From Pseudomonadota bacterium (GTDB lineage: Bacteria > Desulfobacterota > Binatia > Binatales > Binataceae), in the NCBI GenBank assembly GCA_021323675.1, contig JAJPKP010000040.1, forward strand, positions 81,441 to 145,440: DNA of 64,000 nt. Direction: 5' to 3'. The notes beneath the pieces were generated by a model. The model was not told the origin of the DNA, searched no databases, and saw only the letters and a list, made by a program, of their open reading frames with translations. Positions within the stretch are counted from its first letter, which is position 1, and each line of letters begins with the position of its first letter. Shown one piece after another: positions 41,395 through 52,075 of this stretch. The translations under genes and the position numbers were made by a program.

Positions 41395-43062
41395 TCAGGA
41401 TCGCCGTTTGTTCTTGCCGTCGCGCGCGAGCCGGCGGGCGGCATCGCCAAGCACTCCGGCGCGATGAAACCGGCTGTATTCCTCGGCAGTAAGTCCGCGC
41501 GCCACTTCCAGCGCCACCGACAATCCGGCCAGGACGAATGTCTCGGCCAGGACGCTGATTCGGGGAGCCAAGCCAAGGCCTCCGCCTTCGCGCCGAACCG
41601 GCGCGCAGATTACGAGGTCGGCGATGCGCGCGAGATCGGAGTTGCGGTTGCCGGTAACCGCGATCAGTTCCGCGCCTTGCTCCTTGATTGCGATTGCCGC
41701 GGAGCAAATTTCCGTGTTGCCGCTGTTGGAAATCGCGATGACGACATCGTGCGGATGAACCTGGCCGAGGCTTCCGTGGAGGGTTTCGGTGGCGTGCAGA
41801 AAGGTCGCCGGAGTTCCGACGGAACAGAACAGGCTCGCGGCGTAGCGCGCCACGTGCTCGGGCTTGCCGACGCCGGTTACATGAACCCGTCCACCTCTGG
41901 CCTGTGCCTGTCGGATCATCTCGACGGCGCGCGCGAGGGCGCCGAGATCGAGTCCGCCTCGCAGGATCTTCAATTCGTCGAGCGATTGAGTGAAGAAGCG
42001 CTCGATTTCGCGCACTTCGCGTTCGGCCTGCTGAATCGGCGAAGCGGCGCGAAAACCATCGGTGTGCGGCTGCGTACTTTCCGGCAGCGCCTCGCCGTAT
42101 AGATCGACGATCTCGCGCCGCAACTCGAACCGCTCGGGAAAAGCGCCTAGCCGCTTGATACAGACGGCGCCGGCCGCATTGGCGAGCCGGCCGGCCTTGT
42201 CCCACGGCAGTTTCCATCGGAGCGCGGCGAGAATTCCGGACAAAAACGCGTCTCCGGCACCGGTCGAATCGACCTGCTTGACGCGAAACGCGGGAATCTT
42301 GAGGGCGGCGTCGTGCGCGGCGATGGCGCATCCCCGATCGCCCATCGTGATTATCACCGCGCGATTGCCGTATTTCGCCCGAATCTTTTCCGCCATCTTG
42401 AGCGGATCGCCGCTCTTCGAATTTGCCAGGCTCGCGGCCACGGCTTTGGATGGCTTCAGGATAGTGGCGAGTTTCAGCGCCCGCTCGAGCTCCGCGCGCG
42501 TCCCAAGCATCGCGGCCGCATCGGCGGCCGGCAAGTCGACATCGAGCACGGTCGGAATGGAGTTTTTCAGCGCGAACGACAGGATGGCGTTCACGGTCGG
42601 AAGCGGAAGTTGGGAAACTTCGGTCGAGACGACATGCGCGCGGCGGATGAAGGCGCCGTGGCGGCGGCTTATTTCCTCGGGCCGAAGCTCGGCGGTGGCT
42701 CCGCGCGCCATGTAGATCGCGCGGTCCCCGTTCGCGTCGACAATGACGTTCGCGAAGGAACTCGCGCTGCCGTCGAGGGTCAGATGCTGGGCGATGCCGA
42801 AGCGGTCCATGCCCGCGCGCAGGAACTCGCCGTGCCGATCATCGCCCATCTTGCCGAAGATTCCGGCCGTGAGCCCGAGCACGCGCGCCCATCCCAGATG
42901 ATTCAGCACGAGCCCGCCGACCTGGGTGCGCTCGATGCTGCCGCCGGAGTCGTGTGCGCCGAGGATAGTCTTTTCGTCGGCAGTAATGATCCGTGGAGCG
43001 CGGTAGAACTGGTCCACGACCATGCTGCCGCATCCCACTACGTCAAGTTTTCCGTCAGCCAT
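41395..43062 (-). CDS. Fused PfkB sugar kinase and SIS sugar-phosphate isomerase
   Basis: A 555-residue two-domain protein. Residues 1-340 are a PfkB/ribokinase-type kinase with GCGSMVVDQF near the start and the anion-hole and catalytic base in VDSTGAGDAFLSG (Asp271). Residues 390-520 are an SIS domain (VHVTGVGKPEHVARYAASLF, TEICSAAIAIKEQG, VIAISNSGNTE), like KdsD/GutQ-type arabinose-5-phosphate isomerases. The order kinase-SIS in one chain is unusual. ATG 43062 lies eight bases inside the end of the DHDPS-family aldolase gene, so the two are coupled. Together they could handle a keto-deoxy or hexonate phosphate, but neither activity has been shown. Confidence 0.88.
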   Translation of the reverse strand: MADGKLDVVGCGSMVVDQFYRAPRIITADEKTILGAHDSGGSIERTQVGGLVLNHLGWARVLGLTAGIFGKMGDDRHGEFLRAGMDRFGIAQHLTLDGSASSFANVIVDANGDRAIYMARGATAELRPEEISRRHGAFIRRAHVVSTEVSQLPLPTVNAILSFALKNSIPTVLDVDLPAADAAAMLGTRAELERALKLATILKPSKAVAASLANSKSGDPLKMAEKIRAKYGNRAVIITMGDRGCAIAAHDAALKIPAFRVKQVDSTGAGDAFLSGILAALRWKLPWDKAGRLANAAGAVCIKRLGAFPERFELRREIVDLYGEALPESTQPHTDGFRAASPIQQAEREVREIERFFTQSLDELKILRGGLDLGALARAVEMIRQAQARGGRVHVTGVGKPEHVARYAASLFCSVGTPATFLHATETLHGSLGQVHPHDVVIAISNSGNTEICSAAIAIKEQGAELIAVTGNRNSDLARIADLVICAPVRREGGGLGLAPRISVLAETFVLAGLSVALEVARGLTAEEYSRFHRAGVLGDAARRLARDGKNKRRS

Positions 43063-44191
43063 TCCCCCGAAGCACTCCGAGCGTCCGGTCGAGCGCCGGA
43101 TGCGCATCATATTCACTGACCCAGCCCGGCTCCAGCATCTCGGAGTTGCGCTCGAAGAGGGCGCGAAGCCTGTCGGCGAACTCGCGGCGTTCGGCCGGCG
43201 CCAACTGTGGCGTGGCCGCGGCGACGGCATCGCAATCGATGACGCCGAGTTGCTTCAGCGCGGCCTTGTAGCACGCGATAACCGGAGAGTAGGGCTTGCC
43301 GGAACGTTTGAAGGTGCACGCGTTGCGCAGCCGCTCGACCGCTTCACCATAGCATTCCATCAACTCGGGATTACCCGCGCGGCACACGCGCCATGAGCGC
43401 TGCCATTCGCGCGGCAGAACATTCGATGGGCCGGCGACCACGCCATAAGGCATCGAACGTTGCGTTACATAGCGGTTCCATCGATGCCGCAAAGCGCCCG
43501 CGAGGCTGTCGGCCGGCGCGAACAAATCGAAGATCAAATACGGATCGCCCGCATAGATTGCGAATTCGTGCGAGAGTTTGAAGTGCGATGCCGCCCGCGT
43601 GTAGTTGCCGAGGACGGCCTTGCCGGCGGTAACTTTCACGCCGCGCACATACTCGAGGCGGGCCATTTTTTTGACATCGCGCGTATGGAGATGCGGCGCT
43701 TTGCCGGGCGCGGCGATATCGGCGTTGTCGTACAGGAACACGGGGATCTCGCGGCCCAGCTTTTCAAACACGCCACCGATCTCGCGCTCGACGAATTCCG
43801 GCGGCGGCCCCGAGTCACGTATCGAAAGCGGCGCGACTACCGCCGCGTCCGCGTCCAGATGCATCGCGTATTCGAGGTTCTCCAGCGTATCGGCGCGGGT
43901 GTGCGCGGTGATTCCGACCCAAGCCTCGATTCGCCTGCCGATTGCGAGCGAGGTGCGGCGGCATTCGTCAACCACTATTCTTGCCACCGTCTGCCGGCCG
44001 CGATTGTCCATCCGGTCCCATTCGCCGGTGGTGCCGGCGGCAAAGAGGATATCCGCGCCGCGTCCGCCCTGGATCATGTAGCGCACCGCGGAGCGTTGCT
44101 CGTCTTCGAGCACTTCACCGGCCGGCGACAGGATCGTAACGATCGGGGTCGAGAGCCCGGGGCGCGGCAGATATTCGCTAAGCGGCTGCAC
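43055..44191 (-). CDS. DHDPS/KDG-aldolase family protein
   Basis: A 378-residue lyase of the DHDPS/N-acetylneuraminate lyase family, longer than the usual 290-300. It has the phosphate/carboxylate motif GTTGEW (residues 53-58), the Tyr154 in FLYDN and the Schiff-base Lys186 in GVKVTAG. Members cleave 4-hydroxy-2-oxo sugar acids such as 2-keto-3-deoxygluconate. The C-terminal 70 residues are extra helices not common in the family. It is followed by a PfkB-SIS fusion with an eight-base overlap, which points to sugar-acid metabolism rather than lysine synthesis. The GTG start at 44191 has a poor ribosome site and no later ATG fits. Confidence 0.82.
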   Translation of the reverse strand: MQPLSEYLPRPGLSTPIVTILSPAGEVLEDEQRSAVRYMIQGGRGADILFAAGTTGEWDRMDNRGRQTVARIVVDECRRTSLAIGRRIEAWVGITAHTRADTLENLEYAMHLDADAAVVAPLSIRDSGPPPEFVEREIGGVFEKLGREIPVFLYDNADIAAPGKAPHLHTRDVKKMARLEYVRGVKVTAGKAVLGNYTRAASHFKLSHEFAIYAGDPYLIFDLFAPADSLAGALRHRWNRYVTQRSMPYGVVAGPSNVLPREWQRSWRVCRAGNPELMECYGEAVERLRNACTFKRSGKPYSPVIACYKAALKQLGVIDCDAVAAATPQLAPAERREFADRLRALFERNSEMLEPGWVSEYDAHPALDRTLGVLRGNG

Positions 44192-44248
44192 GTCGGCGAT
44201 TCTAGCAGATACGACTTGACGGCCTAAGTATCGGGGCGGGGTGGCCGC

Positions 44249-44920
44249 CTACATAAGGGCGATTCCCACGTAGGTCGTGAAGGTCCAGCGGTTCGCGGTG
44301 GTCGAGGCGAAGTTCTCGATGCGGCCTTCAATGCGGACCTGGTAGGTGCCATCGGGTTGAGCGGCGGCTTTGGGCGGGTTTTCAGCCCAAATCGCTTTTT
44401 TCGCGGCACTGATGAAAAGCTGATCGATAATCGCCTTGCCGGAATGCTGCTCGACCACGATCTCCTTGAGCTTGCCGTCCGGCGCCAGCGTGGCCGTCAG
44501 CACTACCGGCTGAATGTTGGTCGGCACTTTGACCTTGGCGATGTCGTCGTCGGATTCGCGAAGCCGAAGCTGTCCCCACATCTTGTCGAGCAGGCTGGTC
44601 GAAAACTGGGAGAACTGGGCAGCTTTCGGATTCAGGAGCTGCTCGACGGCGGGGGAGGTTTCGGTGCCGACGTGCCGCCGCATCCCCGGCTGATCCTCGA
44701 ATGCATGGCCGAGGCCGCCCGAGTTCGGATGCATCGCGGCATAGGCTGCCTTTGGATCGTCGATTGCCGCGACCGGTCGCGAAGAAAGGTTCGATAGATC
44801 GTTTACGAAGTGCGGGGTGGCAACTGCCTCGGGCTCGGCCGTGTTCGAGGAACCGCAAGCCGTCAGGATGGCGGCGAGACACAACAGAAACAATCCGCTA
44901 GCGATAGGCCTTGTCGTCAC
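44249..44920 (-). CDS. Lipoprotein with TonB-C-like domain
   Basis: A 223-residue protein starting with GTG 44920, which has AGGAAG about six bases upstream inside the preceding gene. MTTRPIASGLFLLCLAAILTAC gives a signal peptide with lipobox LTAC (Cys22). The central part is variable, and residues 150-220 (PTNIQPVVLTATLAPDGKLKEI, IDQLFISAAKKAIW, GTYQVRIEGRI) look like a TonB C-terminal-type fold. TonB-C proteins contact outer-membrane receptors, but a lipid-anchored form would be unusual, and similar domains occur in proteins of unknown role. It overlaps the end of the upstream exported gene by 23 bases. Confidence 0.72.
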   Translation of the reverse strand: MTTRPIASGLFLLCLAAILTACGSSNTAEPEAVATPHFVNDLSNLSSRPVAAIDDPKAAYAAMHPNSGGLGHAFEDQPGMRRHVGTETSPAVEQLLNPKAAQFSQFSTSLLDKMWGQLRLRESDDDIAKVKVPTNIQPVVLTATLAPDGKLKEIVVEQHSGKAIIDQLFISAAKKAIWAENPPKAAAQPDGTYQVRIEGRIENFASTTANRWTFTTYVGIALM

Positions 44921-46412
44921 GGCGGTCTTCCTGATTACCGTCAAGAGCGAGAATTTTCGCGCGCGAGTCATTGTAATCGGTCATAAACGCGTCGAACAGG
45001 TCCGCACCCAGCTCGCGCTCCTCCTTTTTCACTTCAGCCGAGTGCTGATCGGCGACGGAATCTCCGATCCGCGCTAGGAACTCGAGTGTCGGCGCATAGG
45101 CAAACTCCGCGCTCGCGGCGCCTGCGTAGTGAAAGAGTGCGTTTCCCGACCGCCGTGAAGAGAAAGTTGCCTTGAAACCGCCGTCGCCCTGGGCCAGCAC
45201 GCGAAGAAATTCGCCCGCTATCAGATCGATGACCTTGTGTATTCCTGGCGGGGCTACAAGGTCCGGCACCGCTTCCATGGTGCTCGTGGTCTCGACGCTG
45301 TCCTGGTCGCGGTGAAAGTTCGTCTTGAATTCCAGGTTGCTCAGGCCGAAGGTCATTTTGAGCCGGGTTATCGTGGCGGAGCTGTCGGTGCGGTAACTGC
45401 CATCGCATATCTGCGCCAGATCTATTTCTGGTCCGGCCGGATGATAATCGCGATCGAACGGCGTCAGCATTCCGTCCCGCAGCATGAAAATCACGCGAAT
45501 CCGTCCGCGATTGAACCGGCTTTCCATCCATCGATTGCCTTTCGAGTCGGTGATCGTGGTTGTGGCCACGACTGCCGGGGCGATCGAGCGATAAAACTTG
45601 TCCAGTTCCGGGAAGGGCTTCAGTGAGCCCGGCTGCACTTCCGCGTCGAGGTTGAAGAGGACCACGGGCTTGCCGGCGCCCTGAAATTCATCGACCAGGT
45701 TGTTGAATTTGAAGTAATGCTCGACCCGCTGGGAAAAATGGGGCAATTCCGCATGGAAGCGGCTGAGCGCCGCACTATCGTGATGGTTGAACGCGCCGGG
45801 TGCGGTGTCCCAGGGCGGCTTCAAATCGCCATGAAAATAGCGAAGGAGGGCTGCGGCAAAATCGATCCCGGTCCCGGCGCCGAACGTGTCCATCAGGAAC
45901 TCGCCGCTCACGACCCCGTCGACTCCGCGAATCTTCCCGTCGGAGGAAAGCGACGATGGGCTGAGCGTGAAGGCTCCCGCCATATGCTCCGGAATCTCGG
46001 GGCTCGCGTACCTGGGGGTCAGTACGTAGAGGTAATCGGACTCGGTGGGTCCTCCGGCGACTGAAATCTGGCGCGCCCGGTTCGCCAGCTCGTTCCAGGA
46101 AATGTCGTCGCGGGAATAGAGGGAGGCCGCCCTGATAATGGTGCCCTGGCGCGGCGGTAGCTGATCGAGAACCTTCCGGACCTCGGGGCTGAATTGGGGA
46201 TGGAGCCATATTTTGCTCTGAAAATCGAGCTGGCGGTCGCAAATTGCCAGCGCTCGGGCGGCCCGCTGGGGACCGGGAGGGGCGAGCGCCAGGATCGAAG
46301 CAAAGACGGTTTCATCCTCCGGCGCGAATCCGGGCGCGGATGGCCTCGGCAGGGTATTCTCGGGGGAAGCCGCGAAGGCGGGCGTGAGCGCGGCAAGGGC
46401 TATCGCCGCCAT
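44898..46412 (-). CDS. Exported protein of unknown family
   Basis: A protein of about 504 residues with a hydrophobic N-terminus ending in PAFAASPEN, so it is secreted to the periplasm. The interior shows blocks such as YLYVLTPRY, SLSSDGKIRGVDGVVSGEFLMDTFGAGTG and YFHGDLKPPWDTAPGAFNHHD, none of which I can assign. The start is unclear: ATG 46412 gives a short signal with few positive charges, while the upstream frame (ATT-type start near HRPRRAIVGLAM) would be better for a signal peptide. It is divergent from rpmE. It overlaps the TonB-C-like lipoprotein gene by 23 bases, so both likely work together in the envelope. Confidence 0.72.
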   Translation of the reverse strand: MAAIALAALTPAFAASPENTLPRPSAPGFAPEDETVFASILALAPPGPQRAARALAICDRQLDFQSKIWLHPQFSPEVRKVLDQLPPRQGTIIRAASLYSRDDISWNELANRARQISVAGGPTESDYLYVLTPRYASPEIPEHMAGAFTLSPSSLSSDGKIRGVDGVVSGEFLMDTFGAGTGIDFAAALLRYFHGDLKPPWDTAPGAFNHHDSAALSRFHAELPHFSQRVEHYFKFNNLVDEFQGAGKPVVLFNLDAEVQPGSLKPFPELDKFYRSIAPAVVATTTITDSKGNRWMESRFNRGRIRVIFMLRDGMLTPFDRDYHPAGPEIDLAQICDGSYRTDSSATITRLKMTFGLSNLEFKTNFHRDQDSVETTSTMEAVPDLVAPPGIHKVIDLIAGEFLRVLAQGDGGFKATFSSRRSGNALFHYAGAASAEFAYAPTLEFLARIGDSVADQHSAEVKKEERELGADLFDAFMTDYNDSRAKILALDGNQEDRRDDKAYR

Positions 46413-46447
46413 CGCCAGACCAACGATTGCACGGCGCGGGCGGTGAA

Positions 46448-46476
46448 TTGTTTGGCATGAACGCTGATGGTAGAGT
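46448..46476 (+). promoter_or_regulatory. Possible promoter of rpmE
   Basis: TTGTTT (46448-46453) and TAGAGT (46471-46476) are 17 bases apart, with the rpmE start 35 bases further. Both hexamers match the sigma-70 consensus at only three or four positions, so this is tentative. It lies in the 99-base gap to the divergent exported protein. Confidence 0.35.
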
Positions 46477-46511
46477 GGCTTGATTAAGACTCTGGGATTA
46501 GAGCCTGGTAA

Positions 46512-46712
46512 ATGAAAGCCGAAATCCATCCCGAATATCGCCGCTGTATCGTAACCTGCGCCTGCGGCAACACTTTTGAAACGCGCTCGACCGCCAAGGA
46601 GTTGCACGTCGAGGTGTGCTCCAACTGCCATCCGTTCTACACCGGACAGCAGCGGCTGGTCGATACGGCGGGACGCGTCGAGCGTTTCAAGCGCAAGTAC
46701 GGACTCAAGTAG
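46512..46712 (+). CDS. rpmE: 50S ribosomal protein bL31
   Basis: A 66-residue zinc-binding bL31: [52 protein letters not shown]. The CxC and CxxC cysteines place it in the zinc-containing (C+) form. It sits before prfA, a frequent bacterial order. ATG 46512 has no strong ribosome site in front. Confidence 0.96.
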   Translation: MKAEIHPEYRRCIVTCACGNTFETRSTAKELHVEVCSNCHPFYTGQQRLVDTAGRVERFKRKYGLK

Positions 46713-46836
46713 CATTTGAACTCCGCCGCCAGGGACGCGCTCATGCGTCTTTGGATGGCGGGGATGGTATCCGCGGCGGGTGAGTCCCGCCGCGATTCGT
46801 TTCAGGGTCCGAAGCGCAGAGCTTTTTGGTTCTACG

Positions 46837-47898
46837 ATGCTCGACAAAATCAAAGGAATCGAAGAGCGATTCGCCGAACTGGAGAAGAAGCTCCAGGATC
46901 CCGCGACCATCGCCAACAACCGCGAGTACGCGCGGCTCGCCAAGGAGCGAGCGCAGCTCGTCGAGGTGATCGATTGTGCGCGCGAGTACCGCAAGGTCAT
47001 GGATGAGATCGCGGAGCACAAATCCATTCTCGAAGGCGATGACGCCGAACTCCGCGAGCTGGCGAAAGCCGAGCTTCCAGCATTGCAGAAGAGCGAGGAA
47101 GCAGTCGAGCAGAAGCTCCGGCAGCTTCTCACGCCTCGCGATCCGAACGACGACAAAAACGTTCTGCTCGAAATTCGCGCCGGGACGGGCGGAGCGGAAG
47201 CCTCGCTTTTCGCCGGCGAACTGTACCGGATGTACTCACGCTACGCCGAACGCCATGGATGGAAAGTCGAGGCGATGAGCTTGAGCGACACCGGCCTTGG
47301 CGGGATCAAGGAAGTCATCGCGCTCATCACCGGGCGCGGGGCATACTCGCGCCTCAAATACGAGGGCGGGGTTCATCGCGTGCAGAGAGTCCCTGAAACC
47401 GAGGGCTCGGGCCGCATCCACACCTCGGCGGTGACGGTGGCCGTCCTGCCGGAAGCGGACGACGTCGAGGTAAGCATCAACGAGGAAAAGGATCTGCGGA
47501 TCGACGTGATGCGCGCGTCGGGCCCGGGCGGGCAGAGCGTAAACACCACGGACTCGGCGGTCCGGATCACGCATATTCCTTCCGGCATGGTCATCGTGTG
47601 CCGGGACGAGAAATCGCAGCACAAGAACAAGGCGCGGGCGCTCAAGATTCTTCGCGCCCGGCTGCTGGAGAAAGCTCGCGCGGAGCAGGATGCGCAGATT
47701 GCCGCAACCCGCCGTTCGATGGTTGGGACGGGAGACCGCTCCGAGCGCATCCGGACCTACAACTTTCCTCAATCGCGCGTAACCGACCATCGCATCAATC
47801 TCACCCTGCATCAGCTCGACCAGGTTCTTGACGGCGCGCTGGACCCGATAATCGACGGATTGGCGACCCAGGAACAGGCGGAAGCCCTCAGCGCCTGA
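46837..47898 (+). CDS. prfA: Peptide chain release factor 1
   Basis: A 353-residue class I release factor that reads UAA and UAG. The GGQ motif (residues 231-233) in RASGPGGQSVN catalyses peptidyl-tRNA hydrolysis. The codon-recognition region of the RF1 type (normally PxT) is not separately traced; assignment rests on LRIDVMRASGPGGQ, KSQHKNKARAL, ERIRTYNFPQ and the adjacent prmC. ATG 46837 is used; GTG 46780 would add 19 residues of no similarity. It is followed by prmC, which methylates the GGQ glutamine, in the common prfA-prmC order. Confidence 0.95.
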   Translation: MLDKIKGIEERFAELEKKLQDPATIANNREYARLAKERAQLVEVIDCAREYRKVMDEIAEHKSILEGDDAELRELAKAELPALQKSEEAVEQKLRQLLTPRDPNDDKNVLLEIRAGTGGAEASLFAGELYRMYSRYAERHGWKVEAMSLSDTGLGGIKEVIALITGRGAYSRLKYEGGVHRVQRVPETEGSGRIHTSAVTVAVLPEADDVEVSINEEKDLRIDVMRASGPGGQSVNTTDSAVRITHIPSGMVIVCRDEKSQHKNKARALKILRARLLEKARAEQDAQIAATRRSMVGTGDRSERIRTYNFPQSRVTDHRINLTLHQLDQVLDGALDPIIDGLATQEQAEALSA

Positions 47899-47907
47899 AG
47901 CATCGCG

Positions 47908-48792
47908 ATGCCTTCATCGACTGTCGAACCCGATTCGCCAGCGGAGATGCCGGTCGTGCTGAGCGCGGCGGTGCGACGGCTTGCCGGCGCGGGAATCGAG
48001 ACGGCGCAACTCGATGCGCAACTGCTGCTCGCCGAGGCCGCAAAAATCGACCGTGCGACAATGTTCTCGCGTGCGGTCTGCCTGACGCCGGAAATCCGCG
48101 CGGAGTTCGACGCGATGGTCGATCGGCGCGCCAATCACGAGCCGATCGCCTACATCCTTGGCCGTCGCGAATTCTACTCGCTGGAGTTCGAGGTCAATCG
48201 CGACGTGCTGATTCCGCGCCCGCAGACGGAGACCGTCGTGGACGCGGCGCTGGAGTTTATCGCCTCGCAGCCAGAGGCGCGGGTGCTGGATCTGTGCACG
48301 GGGCCGGGGACAATTGCCGTCGCGATCGCCGCGAACGCGCCGCTCGCCACGATTGTGGCGGCGGATATTTCGCCTCGTGCGCTGGCGGTGGCGCGCGGGA
48401 ATGCGGCCAGGAATCGGGTCGCCGATCGAATTGAATTCGTTTGCGCCGATCTCTTCGAGCCGCTCGATTTGGGCGCGCACCTCGGGCTGTTCGACATCAT
48501 CGTCTGCAATCCGCCATACGTGAGCAGAGCCGAGATAGCCTCGCTCGCGCCTGACGTGCGCGATTTCGAGCCGCGATCGGCGCTGGACGGCGGTGTCGAC
48601 GGCCTGGATTTCTTCCGGAGAATCGGCCCCGTTGTACCCCTTCATCTGCGGCTCGGGGGCCTGCTGGTGCTCGAAGTTGGTTACGTGCAGGATGATGCGG
48701 TGAAGGAGATTCTGGCGAGCGGCGGGATGAGGCCGGGTAAGATCGCAAAAGACCTGGACGGGATCGTGCGGGTTGTAACCGCGCAGCGGTAA
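47908..48792 (+). CDS. prmC: Release factor glutamine methyltransferase
   Basis: A 294-residue N5-glutamine methyltransferase that modifies the GGQ motif of RF1 and RF2. The N-terminal helical domain is followed by the SAM-binding Rossmann domain with [16 protein letters not shown] and the NPPY motif (residues 201-204), plus LIPRPQTE. It lies ten bases after prfA, whose product it modifies, and ten before murA. Confidence 0.95.
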   Translation: MPSSTVEPDSPAEMPVVLSAAVRRLAGAGIETAQLDAQLLLAEAAKIDRATMFSRAVCLTPEIRAEFDAMVDRRANHEPIAYILGRREFYSLEFEVNRDVLIPRPQTETVVDAALEFIASQPEARVLDLCTGPGTIAVAIAANAPLATIVAADISPRALAVARGNAARNRVADRIEFVCADLFEPLDLGAHLGLFDIIVCNPPYVSRAEIASLAPDVRDFEPRSALDGGVDGLDFFRRIGPVVPLHLRLGGLLVLEVGYVQDDAVKEILASGGMRPGKIAKDLDGIVRVVTAQR

Positions 48793-48802
48793 TCGGGCAA
48801 CG

Positions 48803-50064
<1,262 letters not shown>

Positions 50065-50068
<4 letters not shown>

Positions 50069-51390
50069 AAGTCAGGGTTCTCAAGTCCGGCACCGCAGAG
50101 TTCCGCCGCTTCATGGCGATGATGAAGTCGCGGCGCGACAGCGACGACGCGCGGCGAGTCGAAGCATCGGTATCCGCGATTATCCGCGAGGTGCGGATGC
50201 GCGGAGACGCGGCGCTTATCGCTTATACGCGCAAGTTCGATCGAGTGGATCTGAGTCCTCGCCGGCTTCGCGTGACGCAGGCGGAACTGGAAGCCGCTCC
50301 GCGAAGAATCTCCGCAAAAGACCGCCGCGCGCTCAGGCTGGCAGCAAGGCGAATCGAGGATTTCCATCGCCGCACGCTGGAAGCTTCTTTCGCGTACGTG
50401 GATCGCCTGGGAGTAAGGCTCGGCCAGATGGTCCGGCCCCTCAGCCGAGTTGGCATTTACGTGCCGGGCGGGCTAGGCGCGTATCCGTCCTCAGTTCTGA
50501 TGAACGCGATACCTCCGCGCGTGGCAGGCGTGGAAGAGATTGTGATGGTCTCTCCGCCGTCGCCGGACGGCGAGCGCGAGGCCGTGATGGCTGCCGCCGC
50601 GATCGCGGGAGTTACCGAGTATTATCGAGTCGGCGGTGCTCATGCGATCGCAGCCCTTGCTTACGGCACTGCCACTATAAAGCCGGTGGACAAGATTGTC
50701 GGTCCCGGCAACGCATACGTTCAGGCCGCAAAACGGATGGTGTACGGCGTTGCCGACATCGACAAGATGGCCGGTCCCAGCGAAGTCATGGTGATCGCGG
50801 ATTCATCCGCCAACCCGCAATGGGTTGCGGCGGACCTGGTTGCGCAGGCCGAGCACGGTTCTGGCGACGAGTCCGCGATGCTGCTGACGCCGTCCGCATC
50901 GCTGGCGGAGCGAGTTGCGGGAGCGCTGGATGCCGCCCTGGACTCGTTGCCGCGGGCCGCGGCGGTTGTGAAGGTTCTCGCGAAGCGCGGAGCGCTGGTC
51001 GTCGTGCGAAGCCTGGCCGAAGCATTCGAGATCGCCAATCAGATCGGCCCGGAGCATTTGGAGCTGGAAATCCGCGATGCGCGCCGATGGCTGAAAGAGG
51101 TGAAGGCCGCGGGAGCCGTGTTTCTTGGAGGATTCAGCCCCGCGCCCTTCGGTGATTACGTCGCGGGCCCCAATCACGTCCTGCCAACCGGAGGATCGGC
51201 CCGGTTCGCATCTCCACTGGGTGCATACGACTTCCTCAAACGGACCAGTATAATCGAGGCGTCGCCACGCGCGCTTGCCAGGCTCGCTCCCACAGTCGCG
51301 CATTTGGCGCGGATGGAAGGCTTCGAGGGGCACGCGCGGGCGATCGAGGTGCGCGCGGCGGCAAAGGACAGGGCGGCGGAGGCGCGATGA
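50065..51390 (+). CDS. hisD: Histidinol dehydrogenase
   Basis: A 441-residue zinc and NAD-dependent enzyme that makes histidine from histidinol in two oxidations. The conserved blocks [54 protein letters not shown] and [10 protein letters not shown] are present. GTG 50065 overlaps the murA stop by four bases. The C-terminus is followed by hisB with a four-base gap. No hisG or hisC is nearby. Confidence 0.96.
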
Positions 51391-51394
51391 CAGC

Positions 51395-52060
51395 ATGGCT
51401 GCGAAACGGAAAATCGAATCGGCTGGACAATCGAATGCGCGCGTAGTGGCCGCGGTTGCGGACAATCCGCCCCGCGCCGCGCAAGTCGAACGCAAGACGC
51501 GCGAAACGCAGGTTTCCGTCGAGCTCAGAATTGACGGATCGGGTCGAAGCGAGATCTCGACCGGAGTGCCGTTTCTCGACCATATGCTGGAAAGCTTCGC
51601 GCGCCATGGATTTTTCGACCTGAAGGTCAATGCGCGGGGCGATGTTCATATCGACGATCACCACACCGTGGAAGACGTCGGTATCGTCGTGGGACGCGCC
51701 TTTCGCCAGGCGCTGGGCGATCGTTCCGGGATCCGCCGTTTTGGAGAGGCGACCGTGCCGCTCGATGAAGCGCTTTGCACCGCCGTAGTGGATATAAGCG
51801 GCCGTTCATACCTGTCGTACGAGGTCCCGATAGCGCGTGAACGGGTTGGAAATTTCCAGACCGACCTGGTGCATGACTTCATGAAGGCACTCAGCGACGA
51901 AGCCGGGATGAACCTGCATCTGATTCTGCGCGCGGGCCGCAATCCCCATCACGTGATCGAAACCGTGTTCAAGTCTTTCGCGCGCGCGATGGACCAGGCG
52001 ACCTCGATCGAGCCGCGCGTCTCAGGAGCGCTCTCGACCAAGGGCACGCTGGCTTCCTAG
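51395..52060 (+). CDS. hisB: Imidazoleglycerol-phosphate dehydratase
   Basis: A 221-residue dehydratase of histidine synthesis. The manganese site is in FLDHMLESFARHGFFDL and HIDDHHTVEDVGIVVG. It has an N-terminal extension of about 35 low-complexity residues before the fold. ATG 51395 is 12 bases after GGAGG; earlier in-frame starts lie within hisD. It is the monofunctional form without the phosphatase domain. It is followed by hisA at 15 bases. Confidence 0.95.
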   Translation: MAAKRKIESAGQSNARVVAAVADNPPRAAQVERKTRETQVSVELRIDGSGRSEISTGVPFLDHMLESFARHGFFDLKVNARGDVHIDDHHTVEDVGIVVGRAFRQALGDRSGIRRFGEATVPLDEALCTAVVDISGRSYLSYEVPIARERVGNFQTDLVHDFMKALSDEAGMNLHLILRAGRNPHHVIETVFKSFARAMDQATSIEPRVSGALSTKGTLAS

Positions 52061-52075
52061 CCGAACCGAACTCGT

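Noticed and set aside
51275..51394. A longer N-terminus for hisB.
   Set aside because: The additional 40 codons lie inside hisD, are Arg-rich and precede no known hisB sequence.
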